From: Microbacterium sp. 3J1
GTDB lineage: Bacteria; Actinomycetota; Actinomycetes; Actinomycetales; Microbacteriaceae
DNA: 64,000 bases
Direction: 5' to 3'
Assembly: GCF_001049495.1 (NCBI RefSeq)
Contig: NZ_CDWI01000004.1
Span: 62,001 to 126,000 of the forward strand
Shown here piece by piece: positions 1 through 11,200 of the stretch. The notes beneath the pieces are model-generated. The model had not been told where the DNA came from, ran no database searches, and saw only the letters and a list, made by a program, of their open reading frames with translations. A program made the translations under genes and the position numbers. How positions within the stretch are numbered: the stretch's first letter is position 1; each line of letters opens with the position of its first letter.

Positions 1-407
1 ATGTTCTTCAGCGGGAGGTTGTTGCCCGGCTTGATGTCGGCGCCCGCGCCCGACTCGACGACGTCGCCCTGCTTCAGCTTCGCCGGCGCGAGGATGTAGC
101 GCTTCTCGCCGTCGAAGTAGTGCAGCAGCGCGATGCGAGCCGTGCGGTTGGGGTCGTACTCGATGTGAGCGACACGGGCGTCCACGCCGTCCTTGTCATT
201 GCGACGGAAGTCGATGACGCGGTACTGGCGCTTGTGGCCACCACCGATGTGACGGGTCGTGATGCGGCCCTGGTTGTTGCGACCACCGGTCTTCGAGAGC
301 GGGCGCAGCAGCGACTTCTCCGGCGTCGATCGGGTGATCTCGGCGAAGTCAGCCACCGACGAGCCGCGACGGCCCGGGGTCGTGGGCTTGTACTTGCGAA
401 TAGCCAT
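1..407 (-). CDS. rplB: 50S ribosomal protein L2, N-terminal part (cut by window edge)
   Basis: Large-subunit protein L2, which binds 23S rRNA near the peptidyl-transferase centre. The reading starts [15 protein letters not shown] and runs on through the L2-type [16 protein letters not shown] and [11 protein letters not shown] segments. About 135 of the usual ~279 residues are present; the rest lies beyond position 1. It is the last visible gene of the S10 operon, 21 nt downstream of rplW, as in other bacteria. The ATG is at 405-407. Confidence 0.97.
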   Translation of the reverse strand, partial: MAIRKYKPTTPGRRGSSVADFAEITRSTPEKSLLRPLSKTGGRNNQGRITTRHIGGGHKRQYRVIDFRRNDKDGVDARVAHIEYDPNRTARIALLHYFDGEKRYILAPAKLKQGDVVESGAGADIKPGNNLPLKN

Positions 408-428
408 GATTGTCCTTTATCCCCCGGA

Positions 429-752
429 TCAGCCGATTGCCGTGAAGATGTCGATGGTGCCCGACTTCAGGGTCACGATGGCGCGCTTGGTGTCCTTGCG
501 CTTGCCGGTGCCGAAGCGGGTGCGGCGAGCCTTGCCGACGCGGTTGAGGGTGTTGACCCCAGCGACCTTGACGCCGAAGATCTTCTCGATGGCGAGCTTG
601 ATCTCGGTCTTCGAAGCGCGCGGGTCCACGAGGAAGGTGTACTTACCCTCGTCGATGAGACCGTAGCTCTTCTCGGACACGACCGGCTTCAGGATGATGT
701 CGCGCGGGTCCTTGTTCAGGGCCGTCTGGAGAACAGATGCCTGCTCGCTCAT
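429..752 (-). CDS. rplW: 50S ribosomal protein L23
   Basis: L23 sits at the peptide exit tunnel and is the docking site for trigger factor and SRP. The 107-residue protein has the family's PVVSEKS motif near the N-terminus, the [16 protein letters not shown] helix and a basic [14 protein letters not shown] loop. Its start overlaps the rplD stop by 4 nt (ATGA), indicating translational coupling inside the S10 operon. Length and position are normal. Confidence 0.98.
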   Translation of the reverse strand: MSEQASVLQTALNKDPRDIILKPVVSEKSYGLIDEGKYTFLVDPRASKTEIKLAIEKIFGVKVAGVNTLNRVGKARRTRFGTGKRKDTKRAIVTLKSGTIDIFTAIG

Positions 753-1411
753 GCGGAGACCTCCTGGTTGGCGCCGGACTTCGAGGCGATGAAGCCCTCG
801 AGCGCGGCCTGGGTGAAGACGATGTCGTCGGAGACGAGCACGTCGTAGGCGTTGAGCTGGTCGAACGTCAGCACGTGCAGGTTCGACAGGTTGCGGATGC
901 TCTTCAGCGTCACGTCGTCGTTGCGCTCGATCACGACGAGCACGTTCTTCGACGAGACGACGTTGGTGAGGAAGTTCACCGCGGTCTTGGTCGAAGGCGT
1001 GCCGTCGATCCCGAAGGACTCGATGGCGTGGATGCGGTCACCGCGGAAGCGGTCGCTGAGCGCGCCCAGGAGGGCGGCGGCGATCATCTTCTTGGGCGTG
1101 CGCTGCGAGTAGTCGCGCGGCTTGGGGCCGTGCACGATTCCACCGCCGGTCATGTGCGGCGCGCGGATCGAGCCCTGACGGGCGTTACCCGTGCCCTTCT
1201 GCTTGAAGGGCTTGCGGCCGGCACCCGAGACCTCACCGCGACGCTTGGTCGAGTGGGTTCCCTGGCGAGCCGCCGCGAGCTGCGCGACGACGACCTGGTG
1301 GATGAGCGGGATGTTCGTCTTGGCGTCGAACAGCGCGGCGGGAAGCTCGATCGAGCCTGCCTTCTTGCCGTCTGCCTTGAGGACGTCGAGCGCGAGAGTG
1401 GAGTCAGCCAT
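749..1411 (-). CDS. rplD: 50S ribosomal protein L4
   Basis: L4 lines the exit tunnel and in some bacteria represses the S10 operon. The 220-residue protein carries the family's conserved basic extended loop ([31 protein letters not shown], about residues 52-81) that reaches into 23S rRNA. It lies 2 nt downstream of rplC and overlaps rplW by 4 nt, so it is part of one transcript with its neighbours. No L4-type autoregulatory leader could be recognised upstream of rpsJ. Confidence 0.98.
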   Translation of the reverse strand: MADSTLALDVLKADGKKAGSIELPAALFDAKTNIPLIHQVVVAQLAAARQGTHSTKRRGEVSGAGRKPFKQKGTGNARQGSIRAPHMTGGGIVHGPKPRDYSQRTPKKMIAAALLGALSDRFRGDRIHAIESFGIDGTPSTKTAVNFLTNVVSSKNVLVVIERNDDVTLKSIRNLSNLHVLTFDQLNAYDVLVSDDIVFTQAALEGFIASKSGANQEVSA

Positions 1412-1413
1412 GA

Positions 1414-2073
1414 TCAGGCACCCTTCACTGCGTTGCGGACATAGACGATGCGACCGCGAGCACCGGGGACGGCGCCCTTGACGAGCAGCAGACCCTTCTC
1501 GATGTCGACGGCGTGCACCGTGAGGTTGAGGACGGTCACGCGCTCGCCACCCATACGGCCGGCCATGCGCATGCCCTTGAAGACGCGGCTCGGGGTCGAC
1601 GATGCGCCGATGGAGCCGGGCTTGCGGTGGTTGCGGTGCGAACCGTGCGATGCCGAGACGCCCTTGAAGTTGTGACGCTTCATGACACCGGCGAAGCCCT
1701 TGCCCTTGCTCGTGCCGACGACGTCGACGAGCTGGCCGGCCTCGAACGTGCCGTCGACCGTGAGCTCCTGGCCCAGCGAGTAGTCAGCGGCATCCGCGGT
1801 GCGGATCTCGGTGACGTGACGACGCGGCGTGACGCCTGCGGCCTCGAAGTGGGCGCTGAGGGGCTTGTTCACCTTGCGCGGGTCGATCTGGCCGTACGCG
1901 ATCTGCACGGCGTTGTAGCCGTCCTTCTCGGGGGTACGGATCTGCGTGACCACGTTCGGGGCGAGCTCGATGACGGTGACGGGAACGAGCTTGCCGTTCT
2001 CGTTCCACACCTGGGTCATTCCGAGCTTGGTGCCCAGCATGCCCTTGGAAATCTTTGCGTTGATGTCAACCAT
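1414..2073 (-). CDS. rplC: 50S ribosomal protein L3
   Basis: L3 is an early assembly protein whose long loop approaches the peptidyl-transferase centre. The 219-residue product starts [21 protein letters not shown] and has the [17 protein letters not shown] segment and the [28 protein letters not shown] core typical of L3. It is separated from rpsJ by 8 nt and from rplD by 2 nt, the standard S10 operon order. Confidence 0.98.
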   Translation of the reverse strand: MVDINAKISKGMLGTKLGMTQVWNENGKLVPVTVIELAPNVVTQIRTPEKDGYNAVQIAYGQIDPRKVNKPLSAHFEAAGVTPRRHVTEIRTADAADYSLGQELTVDGTFEAGQLVDVVGTSKGKGFAGVMKRHNFKGVSASHGSHRNHRKPGSIGASSTPSRVFKGMRMAGRMGGERVTVLNLTVHAVDIEKGLLLVKGAVPGARGRIVYVRNAVKGA

Positions 2074-2081
2074 GTCGGACC

Positions 2082-2390
2082 TCAGAGCTTGATCTCGATG
2101 TTGACGTCAGCCGGCAGGTCGAGACGCATCAGCGAGTCGACGGCCTTGGGCGTCGGGTCGACGATGTCGATCAGACGCTTGTGGGTGCGCATCTCGAAGT
2201 GCTCGCGGCTGTCCTTGTACTTGTGCGGCGACCGGATGACGCACACGACGTTCTTCTCGGTCGGCAGCGGCACGGGGCCGACGACGGTTGCGCCCGCGCG
2301 GGTCACGGTGTCGACGATCTTGCGTGCGGACGTGTCGATGACCTCGTGGTCATACGACTTCAGGCGAATGCGGATCTTCTGTCCCGCCAT
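2082..2390 (-). CDS. rpsJ: 30S ribosomal protein S10 / NusE
   Basis: S10 is a small-subunit head protein and, as NusE, a partner of NusB and NusG in antitermination. It is 102 residues long, starting [19 protein letters not shown], with the [13 protein letters not shown] signature near the middle. An upstream in-frame extension exists, but the ATG at 2388-2390 gives the normal family length and is preceded by an AGAGAGAG ribosome-binding stretch. It is the first gene of the S10 operon, behind an unusually long upstream gap. Confidence 0.98.
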   Translation of the reverse strand: MAGQKIRIRLKSYDHEVIDTSARKIVDTVTRAGATVVGPVPLPTEKNVVCVIRSPHKYKDSREHFEMRTHKRLIDIVDPTPKAVDSLMRLDLPADVNIEIKL

Positions 2391-2711
2391 TGTCTGCTCT
2401 CTCTCTTTAAGCGTCTTACCGTCCTGGGCCGGGTGACCCTGGGGCATTGGACGCACGTCGGCGCTGTTCGCGCCTCGGCACTGGAACGGCTCTCGCGAGT
2501 CGATCTGCTGCACCACTGTTCTGCTGTCATTCCGCACGCCCTGCGGCGAGTGGATGCCCGACCTCCGCCGCGCACGGCGAAGCCCTCGTGATGAAGATGT
2601 CGGGGTGGTCCTGCCACCCGCGGCCTAGGTCCCTGCGCTTCTGCGCCGCCTATGCACTGCCCTGGTGGTGATCCGGCACACGCTGAGCGCGCCGGAATGT
2701 CGAACCTGTCT

Positions 2712-2741
2712 ATTCTGCCACGGCGGATTTCACTTGCGCAA
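2712..2741 (-). promoter_or_regulatory. Candidate S10 operon promoter
   Basis: On the minus strand, TTGCGC (2736-2741), an 18-nt spacer and CAGAAT (2712-2717) form a weak sigma-70-like promoter. It would give a leader of roughly 310 nt before rpsJ. It is assigned by motif and position only. Confidence 0.35.
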
Positions 2742-2834
2742 ACCCGGGCGTGTCGCGGCGGCTGAGCATCCGCTGTGGGTCGCGGCAGCGCCCGCTCGCG
2801 GGGCCGACTCGGGGCGGGTTAGGAGGCCCGAGAG

Positions 2835-2868
2835 AGCGGGGCGAGGCATCCCCATGCCTCGCCCCGCT
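2835..2868. terminator. Perfect 15-bp hairpin in the tuf-rpsJ interval
   Basis: AGCGGGGCGAGGCAT (2835-2849) and its exact reverse complement (2854-2868) enclose a CCCC loop. No U-tract follows on either strand. It sits in the 853-nt stretch between rpsJ and the 3244-3468 gene, where I see no convincing protein gene. It may be a factor-independent terminator upstream of the S10 promoter or part of an untranslated RNA. Confidence 0.5.
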
Positions 2869-3189
2869 TGGGGAGGGCGTTCAGTGCGAGGGGGCACACC
2901 GAACGCGAGGAGTCCGGCGTGAAGGGACGCCGGCTTCCTCGACCGAGGGCGCGGCGGAAGGACCGCCGCGCAGGCGGGAAGACGCTCAGGCGCACAGAGT
3001 GCGCGCGTCGCACGATGATCCCCAAAATCGCTTCCCCAGTTCAACGCGGCGAACCGCGAACTTTCGGGAGGTCGAACCCCTTCGACATCCCTGACCGCAA
3101 GATCCCCAGGCGGTCGGCATTCAGTCTACGGGAACCTCGTCACGAAACGCGATACCACGGCCCGGAATACCGGGTCTCGGATACAGCGA

Positions 3190-3221
3190 AGCGGCGACCC
3201 CTCCTTCGGGGGGCCGCCGCT
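3190..3221 (-). terminator. Terminator-like hairpin after the small helical protein gene
   Basis: An inverted repeat, AGCGGCG plus CCCC pairing with GGGG plus CGCCGCT, lies 22 nt downstream of the minus-strand stop at 3244. It has a few unpaired bases inside and no clear U-run. Confidence 0.5.
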
Positions 3222-3243
3222 CCGACCTCAGGCGCGAGTCGCG

Positions 3244-3468
3244 TTACTGGTTGCCGACGGCCTTGTCGGCCTGCTCGCGGATCTCGTCGATCTTGTCCGC
3301 GGCGCCCGGTGCGATCTTCTTTGCGAAGTCGGCGACGCCGTCGAGCACCTTGTCGCTGACGTCCTCGGCCTGCTCGCTCTTCACGGCCTCGGCGAGCTTG
3401 TCCTTGTTCTGCTCGTACAGGTCCTTGCCCCTGTTGACGGCGTTTCCGACGTTCTCCTCGATACCCAT
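3244..3468 (-). CDS. Small amphipathic helical protein (MT0933/CsbD-like appearance)
   Basis: A 74-residue, highly charged, Cys-free protein starting [24 protein letters not shown]. It is almost entirely predicted amphipathic helix, with repeated Lys/Glu/Ala turns ([31 protein letters not shown]). This looks like the small actinobacterial proteins filed as MT0933-like antitoxins or as CsbD-like stress proteins, but no diagnostic residue separates the two. No toxin partner is adjacent. It has its own downstream hairpin and a GGGGGCCCGC stretch before the ATG. Function unknown. Confidence 0.7.
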   Translation of the reverse strand: MGIEENVGNAVNRGKDLYEQNKDKLAEAVKSEQAEDVSDKVLDGVADFAKKIAPGAADKIDEIREQADKAVGNQ

Positions 3469-3567
3469 GCGGGCCCCCTTTGTTCGATGGATGCGGCGGA
3501 TGCCCGGCGCACGTACATTCTGCACGAGCCCGTCCCCCGCCGATAGAGAGGCACCGGGGTACGACGA

Positions 3568-3595
3568 AGGGGCCGGACCCGAAGGTCCGACCCCT
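3568..3595 (-). terminator. tuf terminator hairpin
   Basis: AGGGGCCGGACC and GGTCCGACCCCT enclose a CGAA tetraloop, with a single C/A mismatch in the 12-bp stem. It lies 18 nt downstream of the tuf stop on the minus strand. No U-tract, as is usual in high-GC actinobacteria. Confidence 0.75.
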
Positions 3596-3613
3596 GTGCC
3601 AGGAAGCAGATGC

Positions 3614-4807
<1,194 letters not shown>

Positions 4808-4918
4808 TTGGTCCTCCTCAGGACGTCGTGTAGAGGTGTCCGGGCACTGGATTGCGACCGGATCTCTACGGGTTAGGTTCTCAGTTTAGTAGAGAGGGAA
4901 TGTGAAGTTGTAGGTGAC

Positions 4919-4948
4919 CTGGGAGCCGGGCCGGAACCCGGCTCCCAG
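4919..4948 (-). terminator. fusA terminator hairpin
   Basis: A perfect 12-bp stem, CTGGGAGCCGGG with CCCGGCTCCCAG, and a 6-nt loop sit immediately downstream of the fusA stop on the minus strand. This separates fusA from tuf, at least partly. Confidence 0.75.
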
Positions 4949-4954
4949 AAATCG

Positions 4955-7072
4955 TTACTCGCCGCCCTGGTGCTTCTGGACGATCTCGTCGGCCACGGCG
5001 CGGGGCACCTCAGCGTAGCTGTTGAACTCCATCGAGTAGACGGCACGGCCCGAGGTCTTCGAGCGCAGGTCGCCGATGTAGCCGAACATCTCGGACAGCG
5101 GGACGTGCGCACGGACGACCTTGACGCCGGCGGCGTCCTCCATCGACTGGATCTGGCCACGACGCGAGTTCAGGTCGCCGATGACGTCGCCCATGTACTC
5201 CTCGGGCGTACGGACCTCGACGGCCATGAGCGGCTCGAGCAGCACGGGGTTCGCACGGCGCAGGGCCTCCTTGAAGCCCATGGAGCCGGCGATCTTGAAC
5301 GCCATCTCCGAGGAGTCGACGTCGTGCGCGGCACCGTCGACGATGGTCGCCTTGACGCCCACGATGGGGTAGCCGGCGAGCACGCCGACGTTCATCGCGT
5401 CCTGGAAACCGGCGTCGATCGAGCCGATGTACTCGCGCGGGATGCGACCACCGGTGACGGCGTTCACGAACTCGTACGTCTTCTCGTCGTCCAGATCGAG
5501 GGGCTCGATGTTGAACTGGATCTTCGCGAACTGGCCCGATCCACCCGTCTGCTTCTTGTGGGTGTAGTCGTGCTTCTCGACGGCCTTGCGGATCGTCTCG
5601 CGGTACGCGACCTGGGGCTTTCCGACGTTGGCCTCGACGTTGAACTCGCGCTTCATGCGGTCGACGAGGATGTCGAGGTGCAGCTCGCCCATGCCCTTGA
5701 TGGTCGTCTGACCGGTCTCGGGGTTGAGCTCCGTGCGGAAGGTCGGGTCCTCCTCAGCGAGCTTCTGGATGGCGACACCCAGCTTCTCCTGGTCGGCCTT
5801 GGTCTTCGGCTCGATGGCGACCTCGATGACCGGCTCCGGGAACGTCATCGACTCGAGGACGACGGGCGATGCCGGGTCGGTCAGGGTGTCACCGGTGGTG
5901 GTGTCCTTGAGGCCGATGACCGCGTAGATGTTGCCGGCGGTGACCGAGGGGACCGGGATCTCCTTGTTGGCGTGCATCTGGAAGATCTTCCCGATGCGCT
6001 CCTTCTTGCCCTTGGTCGAGTTGATGACCGCGGCACCGGAGTCGAGCTGACCCGAGTAGACGCGCACGTAGGTCAGACGACCGAAGAACGGGTGCACCGC
6101 GACCTTGAACGCGAGGGCTGCGAACGGGTCCTTCGCGTCGGGGTGACGCTCGATGATCGTGTCGTAGTCCTTGGGGTCGTGCGCCTCGATGGAACCCACG
6201 TCGAGCGGGTTCGGCAGGTAGTCGACGACCGCGTCGAGCATCGGCTGGACGCCGCGGTTCTTGAACGCCGAGCCGCAGAGGACCGGGTAGATCTCGGAGG
6301 CGACCGTCAGCTTGCGGATCGCGCCCTTGATCTCGGCGACGGTGAGCTCCTCGCCGCCGAAGAACTTCTCGAGCAGTGCGTCGTCGGTCTCGGCGACGGT
6401 CTCGAGGAGCTGCTGACGGTACTCGTCCGCCTTCTCCTTGAGGTCGGCCGGGATCTCCTGGATCTCGTAGGAGGCGCCCATGGTGACGTCACCCTTGGAG
6501 TCACCCGCCCAGACCAGCGCGCGCATCTCGACGAGGTCGATGACGCCGATGAAGTCGTTCTCCGCACCGATGGGCAGCTGGATGACCAGCGGCTTGGCGC
6601 CGAGGCGGTTGATGATGGTGTCGACGGTGAAGTAGAAGTCCGCGCCGAGCTTGTCCATCTTGTTGACGAAGCAGATGCGGGGGACGTTGTACTTGTCGGC
6701 CTGACGCCAGACGGTCTCGGACTGGGGCTCGACGCCCTCCTTGCCGTCGAAGACAGCGACCGCACCGTCGAGCACGCGGAGCGAGCGCTCGACCTCGACC
6801 GTGAAGTCCACGTGGCCGGGGGTGTCGATGATGTTGATCTGGTTCTTGTTCCAGTAGCAGGTCACGGCGGCAGACGTGATCGTGATGCCGCGCTCCTTCT
6901 CCTGCTCCATCCAGTCGGTGGTCGACGCACCGTCGTGGGTCTCGCCGAGCTTGTGGTTGACGCCCGTGTAGAACAGGATGCGCTCGGTCGTGGTGGTCTT
7001 GCCAGCATCGATGTGAGCCATGATGCCGATGTTCCGAACCTTGCTCAGGTCGGTGAGCACGTCTTGTGCCAC
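4955..7072 (-). CDS. fusA: Elongation factor G
   Basis: This translocase GTPase moves tRNA-mRNA after peptide bond formation. The 705 residues are full length: P-loop [14 protein letters not shown] (~19-32), RGITITSAA (switch I), DTPGHVDFT (switch II) and NKMDK, then domains II-V to the C-terminal [16 protein letters not shown]. The start codon is GTG with AGGACACTCC just upstream. It sits third in rpsL-rpsG-fusA. A long open frame on the opposite strand is a codon-bias shadow. Confidence 0.99.
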   Translation of the reverse strand: MAQDVLTDLSKVRNIGIMAHIDAGKTTTTERILFYTGVNHKLGETHDGASTTDWMEQEKERGITITSAAVTCYWNKNQINIIDTPGHVDFTVEVERSLRVLDGAVAVFDGKEGVEPQSETVWRQADKYNVPRICFVNKMDKLGADFYFTVDTIINRLGAKPLVIQLPIGAENDFIGVIDLVEMRALVWAGDSKGDVTMGASYEIQEIPADLKEKADEYRQQLLETVAETDDALLEKFFGGEELTVAEIKGAIRKLTVASEIYPVLCGSAFKNRGVQPMLDAVVDYLPNPLDVGSIEAHDPKDYDTIIERHPDAKDPFAALAFKVAVHPFFGRLTYVRVYSGQLDSGAAVINSTKGKKERIGKIFQMHANKEIPVPSVTAGNIYAVIGLKDTTTGDTLTDPASPVVLESMTFPEPVIEVAIEPKTKADQEKLGVAIQKLAEEDPTFRTELNPETGQTTIKGMGELHLDILVDRMKREFNVEANVGKPQVAYRETIRKAVEKHDYTHKKQTGGSGQFAKIQFNIEPLDLDDEKTYEFVNAVTGGRIPREYIGSIDAGFQDAMNVGVLAGYPIVGVKATIVDGAAHDVDSSEMAFKIAGSMGFKEALRRANPVLLEPLMAVEVRTPEEYMGDVIGDLNSRRGQIQSMEDAAGVKVVRAHVPLSEMFGYIGDLRSKTSGRAVYSMEFNSYAEVPRAVADEIVQKHQGGE

Positions 7073-7118
7073 AGGAGTGTCCTTATCTTTTGTGCAGTCG
7101 TACTGCGAAGAGGGGGGT

Positions 7119-7155
7119 GACAGGCTCAGGAACGTGGTGGGCTCCTGAGCCTGTC
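7119..7155. repeat. REP-like inverted repeat between rpsG and fusA
   Basis: A perfect 13-bp inverted repeat, GACAGGCTCAGGA (7119-7131) and TCCTGAGCCTGTC (7143-7155), with an 11-nt loop. The CCTGAGCCTGTCGAAG word resembles extragenic palindromes that are scattered in many actinobacterial and other genomes. I saw no second copy in this window. It could stabilise mRNA ends or act as an intra-operon attenuator. Confidence 0.6.
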
Positions 7156-7162
7156 GAAGCTG

Positions 7163-7636
7163 TTACCAGCGGTAGTGAGCGAACGCGCGGTTCGACTCGG
7201 CCATCTTGTGAGTGTCCTCACGACGCTTGACGGCGGCGCCGAGGCCGTTCGACGCGTCGAGGATCTCGTTCTGGAGACGCTCGGTCATCGTCTTCTCACG
7301 ACGACCCTTGGCGTAGCTCACGAGCCAGCGCAGCGCGAGGGTGTTCGCGCGGTGCGGCTTGACCTCGACCGGCACCTGGTAGGTCGAGCCACCGACGCGG
7401 CGGCTCTTGACCTCGAGAGTCGGGCGCACGTTGTCGAGCGCCTTCTTCAGGGTGGCGACGGCATCCTGTCCGCCGTTCTTCGCCTCGACGCCCTTGAGGG
7501 CGTTGTAGACGATCGACTCGGCGAGCGACTTCTTGCCGTCGACCAGGATCTTGTTGACCAGCTGGCTGACGATCGGAGCGCCGTATACCGGGTCGTTGAC
7601 GACGGGACGCTTGGGGGCGGGACCCTTACGAGGCAT
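7163..7636 (-). CDS. rpsG: 30S ribosomal protein S7
   Basis: S7 organises the 30S head domain. It is 157 residues with an S7 N-terminus ([10 protein letters not shown]), the family motif at [25 protein letters not shown] and the [20 protein letters not shown] region. It ends in [14 protein letters not shown], the full-length S7 tail. It lies 5 nt downstream of rpsL in the str operon. Confidence 0.99.
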   Translation of the reverse strand: MPRKGPAPKRPVVNDPVYGAPIVSQLVNKILVDGKKSLAESIVYNALKGVEAKNGGQDAVATLKKALDNVRPTLEVKSRRVGGSTYQVPVEVKPHRANTLALRWLVSYAKGRREKTMTERLQNEILDASNGLGAAVKRREDTHKMAESNRAFAHYRW

Positions 7637-7641
7637 TGGAC

Positions 7642-8010
7642 TCAGCCCTTCTTCGCGCCGTAGCGGCTGCGAGCCTGCTTACGGTTCTTGACGGCCTGGG
7701 TGTCCAGGGCGCCACGGACGACCTTGTAACGGACACCGGGGAGGTCCTTGACACGACCACCGCGCACGAGCACCAGCGAGTGCTCCTGCAGGTTGTGTCC
7801 CTCACCGGGGATGTAGGCGGTGACCTCGGTGCCGTTGCGGAGCTTCACACGAGCGACCTTGCGCATCGCCGAGTTCGGCTTCTTCGGGGTGGTGGTGTAG
7901 ACGCGGGTGCAGACCCCGGCCTGCTGCGGGTTCGACTTGAGTGCGGGCGCCTTGGTCTTGGTGACCTTGGGCGAGCGACCCTTGCGAACCAACTGCTGAA
8001 TGGTTGGCAC
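7642..8010 (-). CDS. rpsL: 30S ribosomal protein S12
   Basis: S12 monitors decoding at the A site and is the target region for streptomycin resistance. The 122 residues contain the conserved [24 protein letters not shown] and [27 protein letters not shown] segments. Lys42 and Lys87, where resistance substitutions occur in E. coli numbering, lie in segments that look wild type (TPKKPNS and GRVKDLPG). It is the first gene of rpsL-rpsG-fusA. Confidence 0.99.
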   Translation of the reverse strand: MPTIQQLVRKGRSPKVTKTKAPALKSNPQQAGVCTRVYTTTPKKPNSAMRKVARVKLRNGTEVTAYIPGEGHNLQEHSLVLVRGGRVKDLPGVRYKVVRGALDTQAVKNRKQARSRYGAKKG

Positions 8011-8176
8011 GTTCTCTCCTCATAGTGCTGCACGGTGACAGCGTGATGGATTCACATCATGACCCACCGGCACGCCGGAACCGACGAGCTTTTGGTGTGA
8101 TGGGTATGCCGTGGGGGCGGACCGGCTATGGAGCCGACGCCCAGCGCGCACGCGAAGACGTGCACACACCTGATCA

Positions 8177-8205
8177 AGTGTAATGCCGCGTAACGTGACG
8201 GTCAA
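8177..8205 (-). promoter_or_regulatory. str operon promoter
   Basis: On the minus strand, TTGACC (8200-8205), a 17-nt spacer and TACACT (8177-8182) match the vegetative promoter consensus well. It would produce a leader of about 160 nt before rpsL. The -35 box is only 14 nt from the end of the next gene (8219). Confidence 0.7.
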
Positions 8206-8218
8206 ATGAGCGACGATG

Positions 8219-11200
8219 TCACCGCAGATCCCTGATCCTCGCCGCCACCGAGCCGCTCTCCCCCGTGCGCCGCTCGGCCGTGACGGCGATGATGAGCAGC
8301 ACGGCGCCCATGACCGCGAGCGTGATCCACCAGGGCATCGACTCGATGCCCCGGCCGATCTGCACCGAGAACACGAAGACGTTCTCGATCGGGAGCACCA
8401 CGAGTCCGAGGAGGAACGGGGCCGCCAGGCGTCCTCGTGATCCGATCAGGAGTGCGGCCAGCGCGAGCACCATGACGAGGATCGCCCGCCAGGTCAGAGG
8501 ATCGGTGAAGGTCGACACGATCGAGGCGATCATCATGGTCACCAGTCCCGGCGCCAGCAGCGGCCACGAGCCGCTCCATCGTCCAGGCCAGCTGTCGAGA
8601 GTCCCTCGTCTCACGGGCGCATCGCCCTCGTCGTCCGTCTCCGAGCTCGGACGCATCGCGAGCGCGCCGGCCACGAGCAGCATCGCTCCGAGCGGGAGCG
8701 AGAACCATTCGACGCGGAGATCGCGAGGACTCCAGGCGACGATCGCCGTGACGAACGCGATCGCGAAGAGGAACCAGACCGGAGGCAGCGTCGTGCCTCG
8801 CCGGCGGAGCCGATGCGCGGTCAGCACCATGACGAGGAGGTACCCCAGCATCAGCGCCCACATCGCCCAGATGGAGGACCAGTCGCGCTCGATGGCGAAC
8901 CACGTCCCCGCGGCGAGAGCGAGCGCCCCGGGTGCGGAGAGCCAGCGCGAGGAGCGCAGCCCCGAGGCGGGCGGCGCCGCTGCCCGCACTCCCCTGCCGG
9001 CGAGCAGCACCGCCGCGGCCCCGAGGCCGCTGACGCCGAGGCAGGCGAGGAAGAGCGCCCCGCCGTGCAGCGCCACCTCGTCCGCGCCGATGCCCCAGCG
9101 CACGCCCTGGATCGCACCGACCAGCGCCGCGAGGCCCGCGGTCACGAGTGTCGGGAGGCGGAGCACGCGGAGCCTGCGCATCCGCGGGCCTCGCGCTCCG
9201 CGTCCGAGTGCGGCGTCCAGCGCCAGCAGCACCCAGGACGCCGAGAGCAGACCGACGACGCGCCAGGCGCCGAGCGCGGCGGCCGTCGTGTCGCCGCGCG
9301 ACACCGTGACGACCGCCAGCAGCGGCACGACGGCGATGAGGAGACCCGCGGCATACAGTCCGCTCCCCCGCCCGCCGCGCAACGTCAGCAGAACGCCGAC
9401 CACGGCCGCACCCAGCGTCGGCGGCAGCAGGTAGGCCTCGAGGAGATCGACGCCCGCGATGCCCCAGACGCACCAGAGCGCGCCGGTGAAGGCGGCCCCC
9501 GCGACGGCCCACGCCGGGCGCCGAGATGCGAACACGGCGGCGGCGACGGCTCCGAGGCCGAGGATCAGCAGCACGAGGAAGGTCGTGCCGAGTCCGGCGG
9601 CCTCGCGTGCGAGGGCGAGTCCCGTCGCGATCGCACCGGTCAGCAGCGACGACGCCTCGATCGCCGCGCGCGCCGCGTCGGCGGCCGCCACCGGGAGCCC
9701 GCGGCCCACCAGCGCCGAGCGGATCAGCGCGCTCGACGCGAGCACGAGCGCGACGAGCACCGCGATCACGGGCAGGACGACGGGCGACCCGCTCGACGCG
9801 AGCAGCTGAGCACCCAGGCACACGATGACGACGGCGAGCGTCGGCACGAGCAATCCGGCCGCGAGCGTGCGCACGACGGCGGTGAGCCCCGGCCGCCGGG
9901 TGAGGAGCAGCGACAGCGCCAGGACGAACATCAGCCCGGTGGAGAGTGCCGTCCAGCCGCTGCGCTCCGCGACCACCTGCAGCACGCCGATGCCGAAGGG
10001 CACGGCGGAGACCACGAGCACCGCCTGCCACGCCCTCGCACCGATCAGCGGGAGGTAGGTCGCGGCGATCGCCACCAGCAGACCGGCGGATGCGGTCACG
10101 CAGAGTCGAGCGATATCGCCCATCCCTGCCTGGCCCAGTGCCGTCGCGAGCAGCACGAGTCCGTAGGCGAAGCCCGCGGCGACGTGCAGGAATCGCCAGC
10201 CGACCGGGATCACGGCCGCGAGTGCGGCGAGCGCCAGGAGGATGCCGAGGCCGGAGAGGGCGACGGTGTCGACGTCGCGCCACGAGATCATCGCCGCGGC
10301 GACGAGCGCGACGTGAGCCCCCACTAGCAGGATCGCGCGCACTCCGGTCGGCATGCCGAGGTCGAGGTCGCGCTGAAGAGCGGCCGAGATCGCGACGACG
10401 CTCACCGCCAGGACCACGATCGCCCACGGGAGCGGCAGCAGTGCCCCGCATCCGATCACCAGCACGGCGATGAGCGCGACGCAGAGCGCGATGCGCGAGG
10501 TGGCGGGGGCGAGAGAGCGGATGCCGATCCGTCGCCGGGCCAGCACGCTGAACCCCGCGAGCCCGGCGGCGAGGGCGAGCAGGCCGAGGGGCACGCTCCA
10601 CCCCGTCATCCCCACGACCGAGGCACCCGACGCCCCACGGACGAAGTCGCCGACCGTGGCGACGCCGGTCATGCCCGCGGGAACGAGCACGAGCAGGGTG
10701 GGCATGGCGAGCACGGCCAGCGATCCGCTCGCGACGACGCGACGAGGCACCGCACGCGGGAGCGGGAGAAGAGCGCCCACGAGCACGAGGGCGAGTGCCG
10801 CGGCGGCCGGGATGATCGCGAAGATCCAGGAGCTGCCGTCGGGCCAGGCGGCGATCCCCGCGTACGCGGCGACGATCATCGCGACGGAGCCGATCGCGCC
10901 GACTCCGAACGCCCACAGTCGCGAGAGCAGATGCCGCGCCGCGACGCCCGCGTGCACGGCGACCAGTGCCAGGAGCCCGCTGACCGTCAGCAGGAACCCG
11001 GGTCCGTCCACGGTCTCGATGCGCCAGACGATGACCAGTGCGCTGAGGCTCGCCAGGAGCTGCACGACGGTGAGGGTGATCCGCTCGGCCTTCGGCACGC
11101 GGATCCACTCGACGATCGCTGCACCGGCGAAGGCCACGCCGATCGCCCCGACGGCGCGGGTCAGCCCCGTGCCGCCCGCAGCTCCGAGCATCGCCGGAGT

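Noticed and set aside
2730-3044. Possible 104-aa gene in the rpsJ-upstream gap
   Set aside because: It runs across the perfect hairpin at 2835-2868 and is rich in Arg, Pro and Ala with no recognisable feature.
3244-3468. Toxin-antitoxin system at the small helical protein
   Set aside because: The protein looks like annotated MT0933 antitoxins, but no toxin gene is adjacent, so a TA system is not supported.
4970-7120. 716-codon open frame opposite fusA
   Set aside because: fusA is certain on the other strand. The frame's Asp/Leu/Arg/Val composition is what GC-rich third positions produce on the complement.
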